Part shown: one piece after another, positions 7,043 to 13,314 of the stretch
Layout of the letters: every line of letters starts with the position of its first letter
How positions within the stretch are numbered: position 1 is the first letter of the stretch
Assembly (NCBI GenBank): GCA_002887195.1
Contig: PJAB01001610.1
Span: 1 to 13,314 of the forward strand
Origin: Chrysochromulina parva
Taxonomy: Eukaryota > Haptophyta > Prymnesiales > Chrysochromulinaceae
Reading direction: 5' to 3'
Length of the DNA stretch: 13,314 bases
Made by a program: the position numbers and the translations under genes
Notes under the pieces: model-generated
Seen by the model: only the letters and a program-made list of their open reading frames with translations
Databases searched by the model: none
What the model was told of the DNA's origin: nothing

Positions 7043-8242
7043 CTGGGTCAGCAGGAACTCGGAGAACTCCATACCGCCCTGCGCGAGCCCGATGTCGATC
7101 TTGGTTGCGTTGAGCTGCTTCTGCGCGTCCGGCTGTGCCGTCGTGATGCTGAGCGCTGACTCGAAATGCGCACCGGCACTCTGCATGTCACCAATCTCGG
7201 ATGCGAGATCGCCAAGCCGCTGGTGCGCCTCGACGGCGCCGTGCGAGTCGGCGAGCACCTCGGTGAGCTGCAGGTACCGGTCCAGGCACGCACGTGCGGT
7301 CTCGAAGTCACCCGTCATCCGACCGACCAGAGAGAGGTTGCCACAGGCGACGGCCTCACCGTGCATCGAGCCCGAGCGGATGGCCGAGCGCAGCGCTTCA
7401 CGCATGTGGCTTGAGGCCTCCTCGTACTGCTTGAGCGACGCGTGCGCGAGCCCGAGGTTCAGGTGCGCCACGAAGTGTCCGGCCGCGTCCGCGAGCGCGC
7501 GGTGCGCCTCGTGGTGTACGAGGGCTTGCTCATGCTCACCAAGCGCGTGCAGGGTGACACCGAGCCGGTTGTGCGCGACCGAGAGCGCCACGCGCGAGGC
7601 CGCCTCTTCGCCGCACGCCTGCGCGGCGACGAGCATGCGCTTGTAGCACTCGCGCGCCTTCACGCGCTGCCCCGCGTTGTCGAGCAGTACGCCGCAGCAG
7701 TAGTGCGCCACCGCCTCCTCCTTGAGCTTACCCGCGCGGTGGCACGCGGTCGCGAGCATGTTGAAGTCGGTCAGCTTGTTTGTGCCACGCGCGCCGGTGA
7801 GCGAGGATCCGGAGGTTTGTGGCCGCGGCCGGCCAGGCTGCTGGTGCACGGGCGCGCCCCAGTGCGCGGGCGGGTCGAGCCGAACCGACTCAGAAATCCT
7901 TGGACCTGCCGTCGAGGGGCCGTTGGCAGGCTGCACGACTAGGCGGTCGGAAGCGCCGGTGGCGGACCAAGGCCCTGCCCGGGCCGTTCCACCCTGCCAT
8001 GACCCGTGCAAACGGCTGCTATCGGCCGAGCTGCGCGCTGGTCGAAACGCACGGCCAGGAGTGCCGACCCGCACTGTATCCTGTGGTGATCTCCCGGGCA
8101 CCTCCATGAAGGAGGAGGCGGCCGGACTCGTACGCGGGCGGCCAGCAGCAGAGGGAAGGCGCGCCTCGAGCGGAGCTTGGGACAGCGAAAAGCGCGGCAT
8201 GGGAGCGGCGGCGGCGGTCGGCGGTCGGACGGCGCTCGCCAT
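7025..8242 (-). CDS. tetratricopeptide-repeat (TPR) protein
   Basis: The protein has 405 residues from ATG at 8242, which has a good context (GGCCATGGCG); the frame extends upstream only to a TTG. Residues 1-170 are Ala/Pro/Arg/Ser-rich and probably disordered. About residues 174-370 hold five TPR units of roughly 34-36 residues with the usual small and aromatic positions, for example HNRLGVTLHALGEHEQAL and HLNLGLAHASLKQYEEA. TPR arrays are protein-binding superhelices. The even array resembles GPSM/LGN-like and flagellar TTC proteins, but I cannot assign one. The last five codons and the stop come from a 19-base tandem repeat unit. It is divergent from the sialyltransferase-like gene, with about 257 bases between starts. 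Confidence 0.82.
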   Translation of the reverse strand: MASAVRPPTAAAAPMPRFSLSQAPLEARLPSAAGRPRTSPAASSFMEVPGRSPQDTVRVGTPGRAFRPARSSADSSRLHGSWQGGTARAGPWSATGASDRLVVQPANGPSTAGPRISESVRLDPPAHWGAPVHQQPGRPRPQTSGSSLTGARGTNKLTDFNMLATACHRAGKLKEEAVAHYCCGVLLDNAGQRVKARECYKRMLVAAQACGEEAASRVALSVAHNRLGVTLHALGEHEQALVHHEAHRALADAAGHFVAHLNLGLAHASLKQYEEASSHMREALRSAIRSGSMHGEAVACGNLSLVGRMTGDFETARACLDRYLQLTEVLADSHGAVEAHQRLGDLASEIGDMQSAGAHFESALSITTAQPDAQKQLNATKIDIGLAQGGMEFSEFLLTQMATSA

Positions 8243-8499
8243 GGCCCTCCGTTTGAGGCTTTCTGAATCGGTCAACAGAGAGCGCGTTTTCAGAACTTCG
8301 AACCGTCACGAGATCATGAATCGAGGTTCTGTTAAGCAGGTGGGGTATGCTACATGTAGAGTAGAGACAATTAGAGGTTTTGAAATGACGTGAAGTGCCC
8401 TGCGGAAATGACGATCGGCGCGATCGCACTCCTCGCGAGGCCGTCCGCAGCCCAGCCGTCCGCAGCCCAGTTCAACGGGCACCTACATTTTTACTTCGC
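8243..8499. promoter_or_regulatory. divergent promoter region, TPR and GT29-like genes
   Basis: This spacer separates two divergent starts. Bases about 8260-8395 are AT-richer than the flanking genes. A tandem 15-base duplication lies at 8441-8470. No clear TATA box is seen. Part of the right side may be coding if the GT29-like gene begins further upstream: an alternative frame from ATG 8408 has a signal-peptide-like start. Promoter role is inferred from gene orientation only. Confidence 0.35.
8441..8470. repeat. 15-bp tandem duplication
   Basis: CCGTCCGCAGCCCAG occurs exactly twice, at 8441-8455 and 8456-8470, upstream of the chosen start of the GT29-like gene. Confidence 0.95.
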
Positions 8500-9635
8500 A
8501 TGGGCCAGAGCAACAGCCACAGCGGCCGCAGCAACAGCAGCAGCTTCCGCTGTGTCAACTGCAAGACGCACGTGACAAATGCAAGACGGCCATGTCAACA
8601 GCCGCCTCGAGCGGATGTGCTCCTTGGCAACTTACCAAAGCATCCTGTCGGAGGCAGCTGTGCAGTTGTCGGCAGCTCCGATATATTGCGGATGTCACCG
8701 CGTGGTGAGGAGATTGACAGCCACAGCTACGTCTGGCGGGTGAACAATGCGCCTACGGCCGGCTGGGAGGCTGCGGTTGGGAGGCGCACCTCGTGGCGCG
8801 TTGTGAATCACGTCGCGATTGAGAAATGGGTGACGCTTGCCATGAATCGCAGTATTCAGATCCCAGATGGCGACGAGTTCCGCGAGCTGCTGTGTGCGCC
8901 GAATCAAACTGAACATGGATGCATCTTGAGCTATCAGGGAAAACCCCGAGTAATCGCGTTACTGCCGTCAAGGCTCGCCTATTACCAGCAGCAATACCCC
9001 TCTCATCGAGTATACAACCTGAGCGACGCGCTGCTTCAGTATGGAAAGCGCTGCAATGCAAAGCTGAAGGGCAACGGCGTGCCATCCGGCGGGTTTCTGA
9101 CCGTGCTACTCGCGCTTGCCATGTGCGACTCGGTCACCCTGTATGGATTTTGGCCCTTCTGCTGCAAACGTCGCGCCTCCCGCGCCTCCGCCACCGGCAG
9201 TGTCCTCTCACGAGTGCCCAGCTTCCAAAGTTGGCCGACTATGAACTACAAGTGAGGACACGAGGGGCTCACTCCCATACTCCCTCACCGGACACCGCTC
9301 ACTCCCATACTCCCTAACCGCGCTCCGCGCGCTGCCTTGCACGCGTGATGGCAGTGGCCAGTGCCGTCCTGCGACCATGCGCTCTCCACTCGCGTTGCAG
9401 GTACTCACATGGCAACCGCACACGCTGGATCTGCTGCTCGCCAGACCGTGAGAAAATGGAGAATGAGTTCGGTTTCTACCAGAGGCTTGTCCAAAGGGGC
9501 CATTTGAAGCTCGTTTTGGGGCAGCCGCGAGGCGTCCATGCCCTTGGAGGCAGGGGCAGACGCATGGGCAATTCTAACTCACGCCATCTCGTCGCGGCGC
9601 TGAGGACGACCCTCCCGAATTTGACGTTAAGGTGA
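8500..9635 (+). CDS. sialyltransferase-like protein, GT29 family, two exons
   Basis: Exons are 8500-9251 and 9401-9635, giving 328 residues. Known GT29 enzymes move sialic acid from CMP-sialic acid to glycans in the Golgi lumen. Sialylmotif L begins CAVVGSSDILRMSPRGEEID at Cys54 and continues through SHSYVWRVNNAPT to about residue 99. Sialylmotif S is PSGGFLTVLLALAMCDSV followed by TLYGFWPF (about 195-220). Cys54 and Cys209 sit where the family's L-S disulfide lies. Splicing joins MNYK to YSHGNRTRW and brings in ENEFGFYQRLVQRGHLKLVL, the expected motif-VS neighbourhood. The usual motif VS His is not evident (the sequence reads DREKMENEF), so activity or donor may differ. Plants and algas carry GT29 homologues without proven sialic acid, so the donor could be a related sugar. 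No signal anchor follows the ATG at 8500; the true N-terminus may be in an upstream exon or another frame. The last 35 residues are of uncertain status. Confidence 0.85.
9252..9400 (+). other. spliceosomal intron, 149 bp
   Basis: The donor is CAA|GTGAGG and the acceptor GCGTTGCAG|GTAC. It interrupts a Lys codon (AA + G). Without splicing, exon 1 runs into TGA at 9253-9255; with splicing the GT29 reading frame continues to 9635. CCCTAAC at 9312-9318 is a plausible branch site, although it lies far from the acceptor. Confidence 0.85.
9267..9320 (+). repeat. intronic direct repeat, 24 bp, period 30
   Basis: GCTCACTCCCATACTCCCT is repeated at 9267-9285 and 9297-9315, each followed by one variable base and ACCG. 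The variable base turns CCCTCAC into CCCTAAC, so only the second copy carries the better branch-site match. Confidence 0.95.
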
Positions 9636-9726
9636 CGAAATCTTTCGATGGCCGTCCTCCGACGATTCGCAACGCTTCCCTTGCCGATCAGATCTGGTTG
9701 GGTTGCACGGTTGGGTTCCCAAAGGG

Positions 9727-12700
9727 ATGGGTGCCGACGTGAGTGCGCCGACATTTCCAGCTTCCCTGCCCGTGGCGGCTAGCTCTGCGCCTTCAGCCCA
9801 ACAGAGCCCAGATTCGGTCCAGGAGCCGCCCGAAATCGCTTTCACGCCCGCGGCGACGGAAGCGGTCGAGGGTGGCCACGGCCCATCAAAACAGGGCGAG
9901 CCCGCCGGCACCTCCGCTTCGGACTACTGTTCGGACTGGTCCCCGGACTCGGTCAGGGACGGCCTGCTGTCTCCTGTGCCCTCCCGCAGCGGTGTGCCAA
10001 TAGCCCTGCGTGCCGGTCAAGTGCAGAGGGACGGTGCCCTCTCTCCCTTCGGACTGCGGCCGCAGCTCGTGCAGCCGCCCAAGATCGACATGGACATTGT
10101 GGGCGGCTATATGGGTGACGTGGGCGAGCCGTCCGGTTCGAGGATCGGGGGCCGCCGCCGCCGAGTCTCGGCTGATGACGAGGTGCTGCAGGGTGCCATT
10201 GAGAGCCTCGGCCCCATGCATGATGCGGACCTCGGTGCGTTGATCTGGTCCGACGCCCCCGTGTTACGAGGCGACACCTCCGAGATCACCTCCGAGATCT
10301 CTTCGAGCAAACGCAGCTCCAATTCCCTACCGAACCTCGCGGCGCTCGAGGCGGCGCATGTCTCGGCCGCCGCCGGGAAGATCCCGCCCACGTCATCTAC
10401 TCTTCTCGTCCGCAGCTCCAGTTCCTTGCAGGATCTCGCGGGGCTCGAAGCGGCGTTTGCGGCTAGGTATGCCTCACTGCTCGCTGGCGCCGCGGCGGCG
10501 GCAGAGGCTGGGCCGCCGACCCCGACCGATGTGCCGACGCGACGGTACGATCCAGCGCTCTCGCGCATCACCGGCTTCCTCATCGACCTCGACGGCACCG
10601 TCTACCGGCCCAACTCGCTCATCGCGGGCGCATGCACCTTCCATGAATGGCTCGTGTCCACGGGCAAGCAGTTCGTGTACCTGTCCAACACGGGCGCCAA
10701 GTCGTCCGAGGCGGTGCGGCGTAAGCTGCGCACGCCCAGGTACTATCTGGCGGCCGAGAAGCTGCCGCCCCACTGCGTGTGGACCGCGGCGGAGGCGCAG
10801 GTGGAGTTCATGGCCGACCACATCCCCGTCGGCGCCAAGGTCTTTGTCGTCAGCGGCGCGTCGGGCGACTTTTGGCTCGCGATGCTGCGCGAGCGCTGCC
10901 CAGCGCTCGTCGACACGTGGGAGATTCGCACCGCGCTGTCAGAGACGGAAGCCAAGCACTGGGCGACGATAGCGGCGGCGCACCCGAAGACGCCTCTGGT
11001 CTGGGTGGTGATGTTCATCGACGGGCCGCTCGGCAGCTGCAACGACCCAACGACGGGCGAGCCCTCGCCTGCAGATTGGAGCTACGACTTCATCCGCAAC
11101 CTGTCGTACCTTCTCGGGCACGGCGCGCACCTCGCGTACACGGCGGATGATTCGTCCAACCCTGCCGTCGACGACTCGTTCGGCGGCTACGTGTGGCCGC
11201 AGCCGGGGCCGGGCATGTTTGCGGCCATGCTGAAAGCGATCATCCCGCCACGAGGCATGGGGCGTGTGCACTGCCTGGGCAAGGGCGGCCAGGATGGCAA
11301 GCAGTACATGATGGAGCACGCCATCAAGCTACTCCGCGAGCAAGGGCACAGCGGCGACAGGAAGACGATCTGCATGGTGGGCGACCGATTCGACACCGAC
11401 ATCCGCGGTGGCTGCATGGTCGGCATAACGACGTGCCTGGTCGAGACGGGCGCGCATGCATTCACGGTGCAGGGCGACTACCCGCAGGACGTGCCCACCT
11501 TTGTGGCACGCTCCATCGGCGCCATGCACGGGCTCCACCACACCACGCCGCGGTGCGAACTCCCGATGGTGCTCCGCCAGCCTCTCCGGCTGTGGGTGCT
11601 CTCCAACGCCAACGTGACCACCGCCCACGCGGTCGACAAGGGCATGTCCCTCCAACTCGACCAGTGCCTCACGGAGTTTTACGCGCGCGAGAGTTGCGCG
11701 GCGGGCGGCTTCGGCCGGGACTCTCTCCTCAAGGCGTTCGACGAGATCGGGCTTGAGGTTTCGGAGCAGCAAGTGGATCGCGGGCTGGAGACCATGCTGC
11801 GGGGCTCGAAAGCTCTGCGAGACGAGGCCGTCGGCCCGATCCCATACTCGCTCTTTGCGTTGCTCATCCGGAAGGCGCTGCGCTCAGTCGGCGTGGAGAC
11901 ACCGGCTCTGAATGAGCGGGGCCCTCAGCCGAGCCCCCCCAAGCTCCCTGGGGCCTCACCCCCCACTTTTCCCCGGCTCCCTCGCATGTTGCGGCCGATA
12001 CCCCGTTTCGCAGAACGGCCGCCTCGGCCCCTGAGTCCATTGTTATCATCGTCGGCCGACCGACGAACATCACGACACCCATCAGGCATGCCCACGCCAT
12101 CATCGTCGGCGGCGGCCTCCTCTACCGTAGCCGAGACGGCGCGCCCGGCGTTGCCGCCCGCGTCGTCCGCAGCCCAGACGCCCACCACGGCGCCAGGGTT
12201 CAGCGTTCTGTTGAGCGCCGGCGCCAGCTTCGATGGCGACGGCGACGGCGACGGCAATGGCGACGGCAGTGCCGACGGCAATGACGGCAATGACGGCAAT
12301 CATGGCGGCAACCACGGCGGCGGCAGTGCCGACGGCAACTTGAACAGCCATGACGACATCGCCGGCGGGGCCGCAGCCAATGCTGTGAGTGGATCGGCCG
12401 CCGACGTAGAGGAGCGGTCACCTGCCAGCAGCATCAGGGGGCTGCTTCTACGTCGCCGCTGCAGCAGTGGCCAGATGTCGACAGTCGATCGGGGTATGTC
12501 CATTGAACTCTCGGCCCGCCGTGTGCTCGCATCCAAGGGCATCTCGCCGGATGTGGAAGGGTCGCTACGCGCGGTCCTCCGCCGGCGCAAATCGCTCGGG
12601 GTGGGCGCGAGTGCGTCCTTGTTCAGCTCCTTGAGCGACCAACGCTCCTTCAGCCCCTGGGGCGATGGTCGGAGGAGAGAGCACTCGTTTCAGGCCGAGC

Positions 12701-12798
12701 CCACCGAAAACAGCGTCCAACCGCCGTGCGAGTCCGAGCCCACCGAGAATAAGGATGGGCAAGAGGAAGCGATACTTGTGAGCGGAGAGGCGAAGTAG
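9727..12798 (+). CDS. HAD-IIA (NagD/PGP-like) phosphatase with long disordered extensions
   Basis: The protein has 1023 residues from ATG at 9727. The core (about 280-600) carries all HAD motifs: IDLDGTVY with Asp287 as nucleophile and Asp289 as acid/base, LSNTG (Ser320), the motif III Lys519 in LGKGG, and MVGDRFDTDI with Asp553 and Asp558 for Mg2+. Motif spacing with a large cap between motifs II and III fits the HAD-IIA group, which includes phosphoglycolate and p-nitrophenyl phosphatases and NagD; these are usually about 270-310 residues. Around it, residues 1-280 are Ser/Pro/Ala-rich with two RSS-type repeats. Residues about 620-720 are helical and could be a degenerate EF-hand-like pair. 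The rest is low complexity with an Asp/Gly run. It starts about 90 bases after the GT29-like gene. The small-molecule substrate cannot be read from sequence. The long tails suggest scaffolding or phospho-regulation. Confidence 0.85.
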   Translation: MGADVSAPTFPASLPVAASSAPSAQQSPDSVQEPPEIAFTPAATEAVEGGHGPSKQGEPAGTSASDYCSDWSPDSVRDGLLSPVPSRSGVPIALRAGQVQRDGALSPFGLRPQLVQPPKIDMDIVGGYMGDVGEPSGSRIGGRRRRVSADDEVLQGAIESLGPMHDADLGALIWSDAPVLRGDTSEITSEISSSKRSSNSLPNLAALEAAHVSAAAGKIPPTSSTLLVRSSSSLQDLAGLEAAFAARYASLLAGAAAAAEAGPPTPTDVPTRRYDPALSRITGFLIDLDGTVYRPNSLIAGACTFHEWLVSTGKQFVYLSNTGAKSSEAVRRKLRTPRYYLAAEKLPPHCVWTAAEAQVEFMADHIPVGAKVFVVSGASGDFWLAMLRERCPALVDTWEIRTALSETEAKHWATIAAAHPKTPLVWVVMFIDGPLGSCNDPTTGEPSPADWSYDFIRNLSYLLGHGAHLAYTADDSSNPAVDDSFGGYVWPQPGPGMFAAMLKAIIPPRGMGRVHCLGKGGQDGKQYMMEHAIKLLREQGHSGDRKTICMVGDRFDTDIRGGCMVGITTCLVETGAHAFTVQGDYPQDVPTFVARSIGAMHGLHHTTPRCELPMVLRQPLRLWVLSNANVTTAHAVDKGMSLQLDQCLTEFYARESCAAGGFGRDSLLKAFDEIGLEVSEQQVDRGLETMLRGSKALRDEAVGPIPYSLFALLIRKALRSVGVETPALNERGPQPSPPKLPGASPPTFPRLPRMLRPIPRFAERPPRPLSPLLSSSADRRTSRHPSGMPTPSSSAAASSTVAETARPALPPASSAAQTPTTAPGFSVLLSAGASFDGDGDGDGNGDGSADGNDGNDGNHGGNHGGGSADGNLNSHDDIAGGAAANAVSGSAADVEERSPASSIRGLLLRRRCSSGQMSTVDRGMSIELSARRVLASKGISPDVEGSLRAVLRRRKSLGVGASASLFSSLSDQRSFSPWGDGRRREHSFQAEPTENSVQPPCESEPTENKDGQEEAILVSGEAK
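10312..10455 (+). repeat. two 15-residue motif copies, RSSxSLxxLAxLEAA
   Basis: RSSNSLPNLAALEAA is encoded at 10312-10356 and RSSSSLQDLAGLEAA at 10411-10455, within the disordered N-terminal part of the HAD protein. The copies share 11 of 15 residues. They resemble short amphipathic docking helices headed by a phosphorylatable Arg-Ser-Ser, which is inference. Confidence 0.85.
12232..12339 (+). repeat. Asp/Gly/Asn trinucleotide-rich low-complexity tract
   Basis: Repeated GGCGAC and GGCAAT hexamers encode an acidic Asp-Gly/Asn-Gly run (about residues 836-871) in the C-terminal tail of the HAD protein. It has no canonical calcium-binding spacing that I can see. Confidence 0.9.
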
Positions 12799-13062
12799 AG
12801 CCAAAGCCTGGTGCGGGTGTGGTGGTAGGCCTGGGGTCGGTGATGAGCGGGCCGCTGTCACGTGGTTTTGCCGACTATCGAGTGTGGTGCGGTTTTGAGA
12901 TTGTCGCTTTCACCGTAGAATTCTCTTTTGTAACCGTTCTCCCAAAAGCAAGTTATCCAAAATGCGCGGATGCATCCGCGGAAGTACAGCGTGTTCTTGA
13001 GTGCGTTTTGTTGAATTAATTTTAATCGAGGTTCATCAATAGTCAGTTATTAAAGGCAAATC
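12799..13062 (+). other. intergenic region between two + strand genes
   Basis: The left part is GC-rich, the right part (12890-13062) is AT-richer and probably contains the promoter of the next gene; TTATTAAAG lies only about 10 bases before its ATG. TGTAA at 12928-12932 might serve the HAD gene 3' end, and no AATAAA is present. It contains a perfect 16-base palindrome at 12965-12980. Confidence 0.5.
12965..12980. repeat. perfect 16-bp palindrome
   Basis: CGCGGATGCATCCGCG equals its own reverse complement over all 16 bases. It lies about 85 bases before the next gene start and could be a dimeric factor site or an RNA hairpin without a loop; chance is not excluded. Confidence 0.9.
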
Positions 13063-13314
13063 ATGGGCGCCTCCAACTCGAAGGGCTCCTCCTCCACCTC
13101 GACAGAGGCCACCACGATTCGCGCTATGCTCCGCCGAATCCTCCGCCGAGTCCTCCGAGGAGGTCGAGCTCGAGCTCCGAAAAAAGTAACACCTAGCGGG
13201 CCGCCCACGGCCCAGTCGCAGACGAGCGTCGCGAGCGCCGCCGCCGCCGCACCGAACCCCTACTTTGACGTTGAGACGCTGCTCGCGTCGGTGGAGAGCG
13301 GCGCGATCGCGGCG
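13063..13314 (+). CDS. N-terminal part of an unidentified, likely myristoylated protein (partial)
   Basis: The frame is open from ATG at 13063 to the window edge, 84 codons. The start MGASNSKGSS is a strong N-myristoylation pattern: Gly2, small residues, Ser6 and Lys7. It is followed by an Arg-rich stretch (about residues 20-42) that could add electrostatic membrane binding, then a Ser/Ala/Pro linker and the beginning of a more ordered segment, NPYFDVETLLASVESG. This suggests a peripheral protein on the cytosolic face of a membrane. The rest of the protein is outside the window, so no family can be named. Codon use is GC-rich like the neighbouring genes. Confidence 0.6.
   Translation, partial: MGASNSKGSSSTSTEATTIRAMLRRILRRVLRGGRARAPKKVTPSGPPTAQSQTSVASAAAAAPNPYFDVETLLASVESGAIAA

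Noticed and set aside
6786..7646. + strand frame of 286 codons
   Set aside because: It overlaps the TPR gene antisense; the TPR frame has clear repeat motifs and this one is Ser/Ala/Cys-rich noise.
9345..9635. Separate 96-codon gene starting near 9345
   Set aside because: Its beginning lies in the intron; from 9401 on it is the second exon of the GT29-like gene, joined in frame by a good donor and acceptor.
8319..13034. Shared 11-mer AATCGAGGTTC at 8319-8329 and 13024-13034, both upstream of + strand genes
   Set aside because: Repeated 11-mers are expected by chance in a window this size, and the distances to the starts differ strongly.
1..13314. Operon, CRISPR, insertion sequence or phage-type features
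   Set aside because: No direct-repeat/spacer array, transposase, terminal inverted repeats or ribosome-binding sites were seen; the intron and poly(A) signal point to a nuclear eukaryotic genome.

Overview
The window looks like nuclear DNA of a GC-rich, intron-poor microalga. A haptophyte (Emiliania, Chrysochromulina or Prymnesium type) is the best guess, but I ran no search. Support for a eukaryote: one clean GT-AG intron whose removal restores a conserved protein family, a TATA-like box, an AATAAA signal about 70 bases after a stop, long disordered protein segments, a GT29 sialyltransferase-like gene and a type II membrane protein. There are no operon or ribosome-binding-site patterns. The haptophyte guess also rests on a small Cys-rich GSW...CSW...CD segment that I associate from memory with algal glycan enzymes.

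Layout, left to right. 1-160: possible 3' end of a + strand gene (weak). 274-2952 (-): large unrecognised type II membrane protein with a long charged helix. 2953-3200: short AT-richer divergent promoter region. 3201-5450 (+): Cys-rich domain joined to an SGNH/PC-esterase-like domain, carrying two sets of in-frame tandem repeats, followed by a poly(A) signal at 5523. 5451-5946: convergent gap with an unexpected TATA-like box and two perfect inverted repeats. 5947-6432 (-): orphan 161-residue coiled-coil protein. 6433-7024: repeat-rich gap. 7025-8242 (-): five-repeat TPR protein. 8243-8499: divergent promoter region. 8500-9635 (+): GT29 sialyltransferase-like gene, two exons and one intron (9252-9400). 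9727-12798 (+): HAD-IIA (NagD/PGP-like) phosphatase embedded in long disordered tails. 12799-13062: intergenic. 13063-13314 (+): start of a gene whose protein has a strong N-myristoylation motif; it runs off the window.

There is no sign that the genes form one defined system. Two themes stand out. The first is glycan modification: a sialyltransferase-like GT29 protein and an SGNH protein of the type that O-acylates glycans lie within about 5 kb. The second is recent tandem duplication: many short repeats with near-identical copies, whose periods are multiples of three inside coding sequence and include a 19-base unit at a gene end. Three + strand genes in a row also begin with MGxxxS, the N-myristoylation pattern.

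Several open frames extend upstream of their first ATG only through GTG or TTG codons. For a nuclear gene I placed the starts at the first plausible ATG instead.
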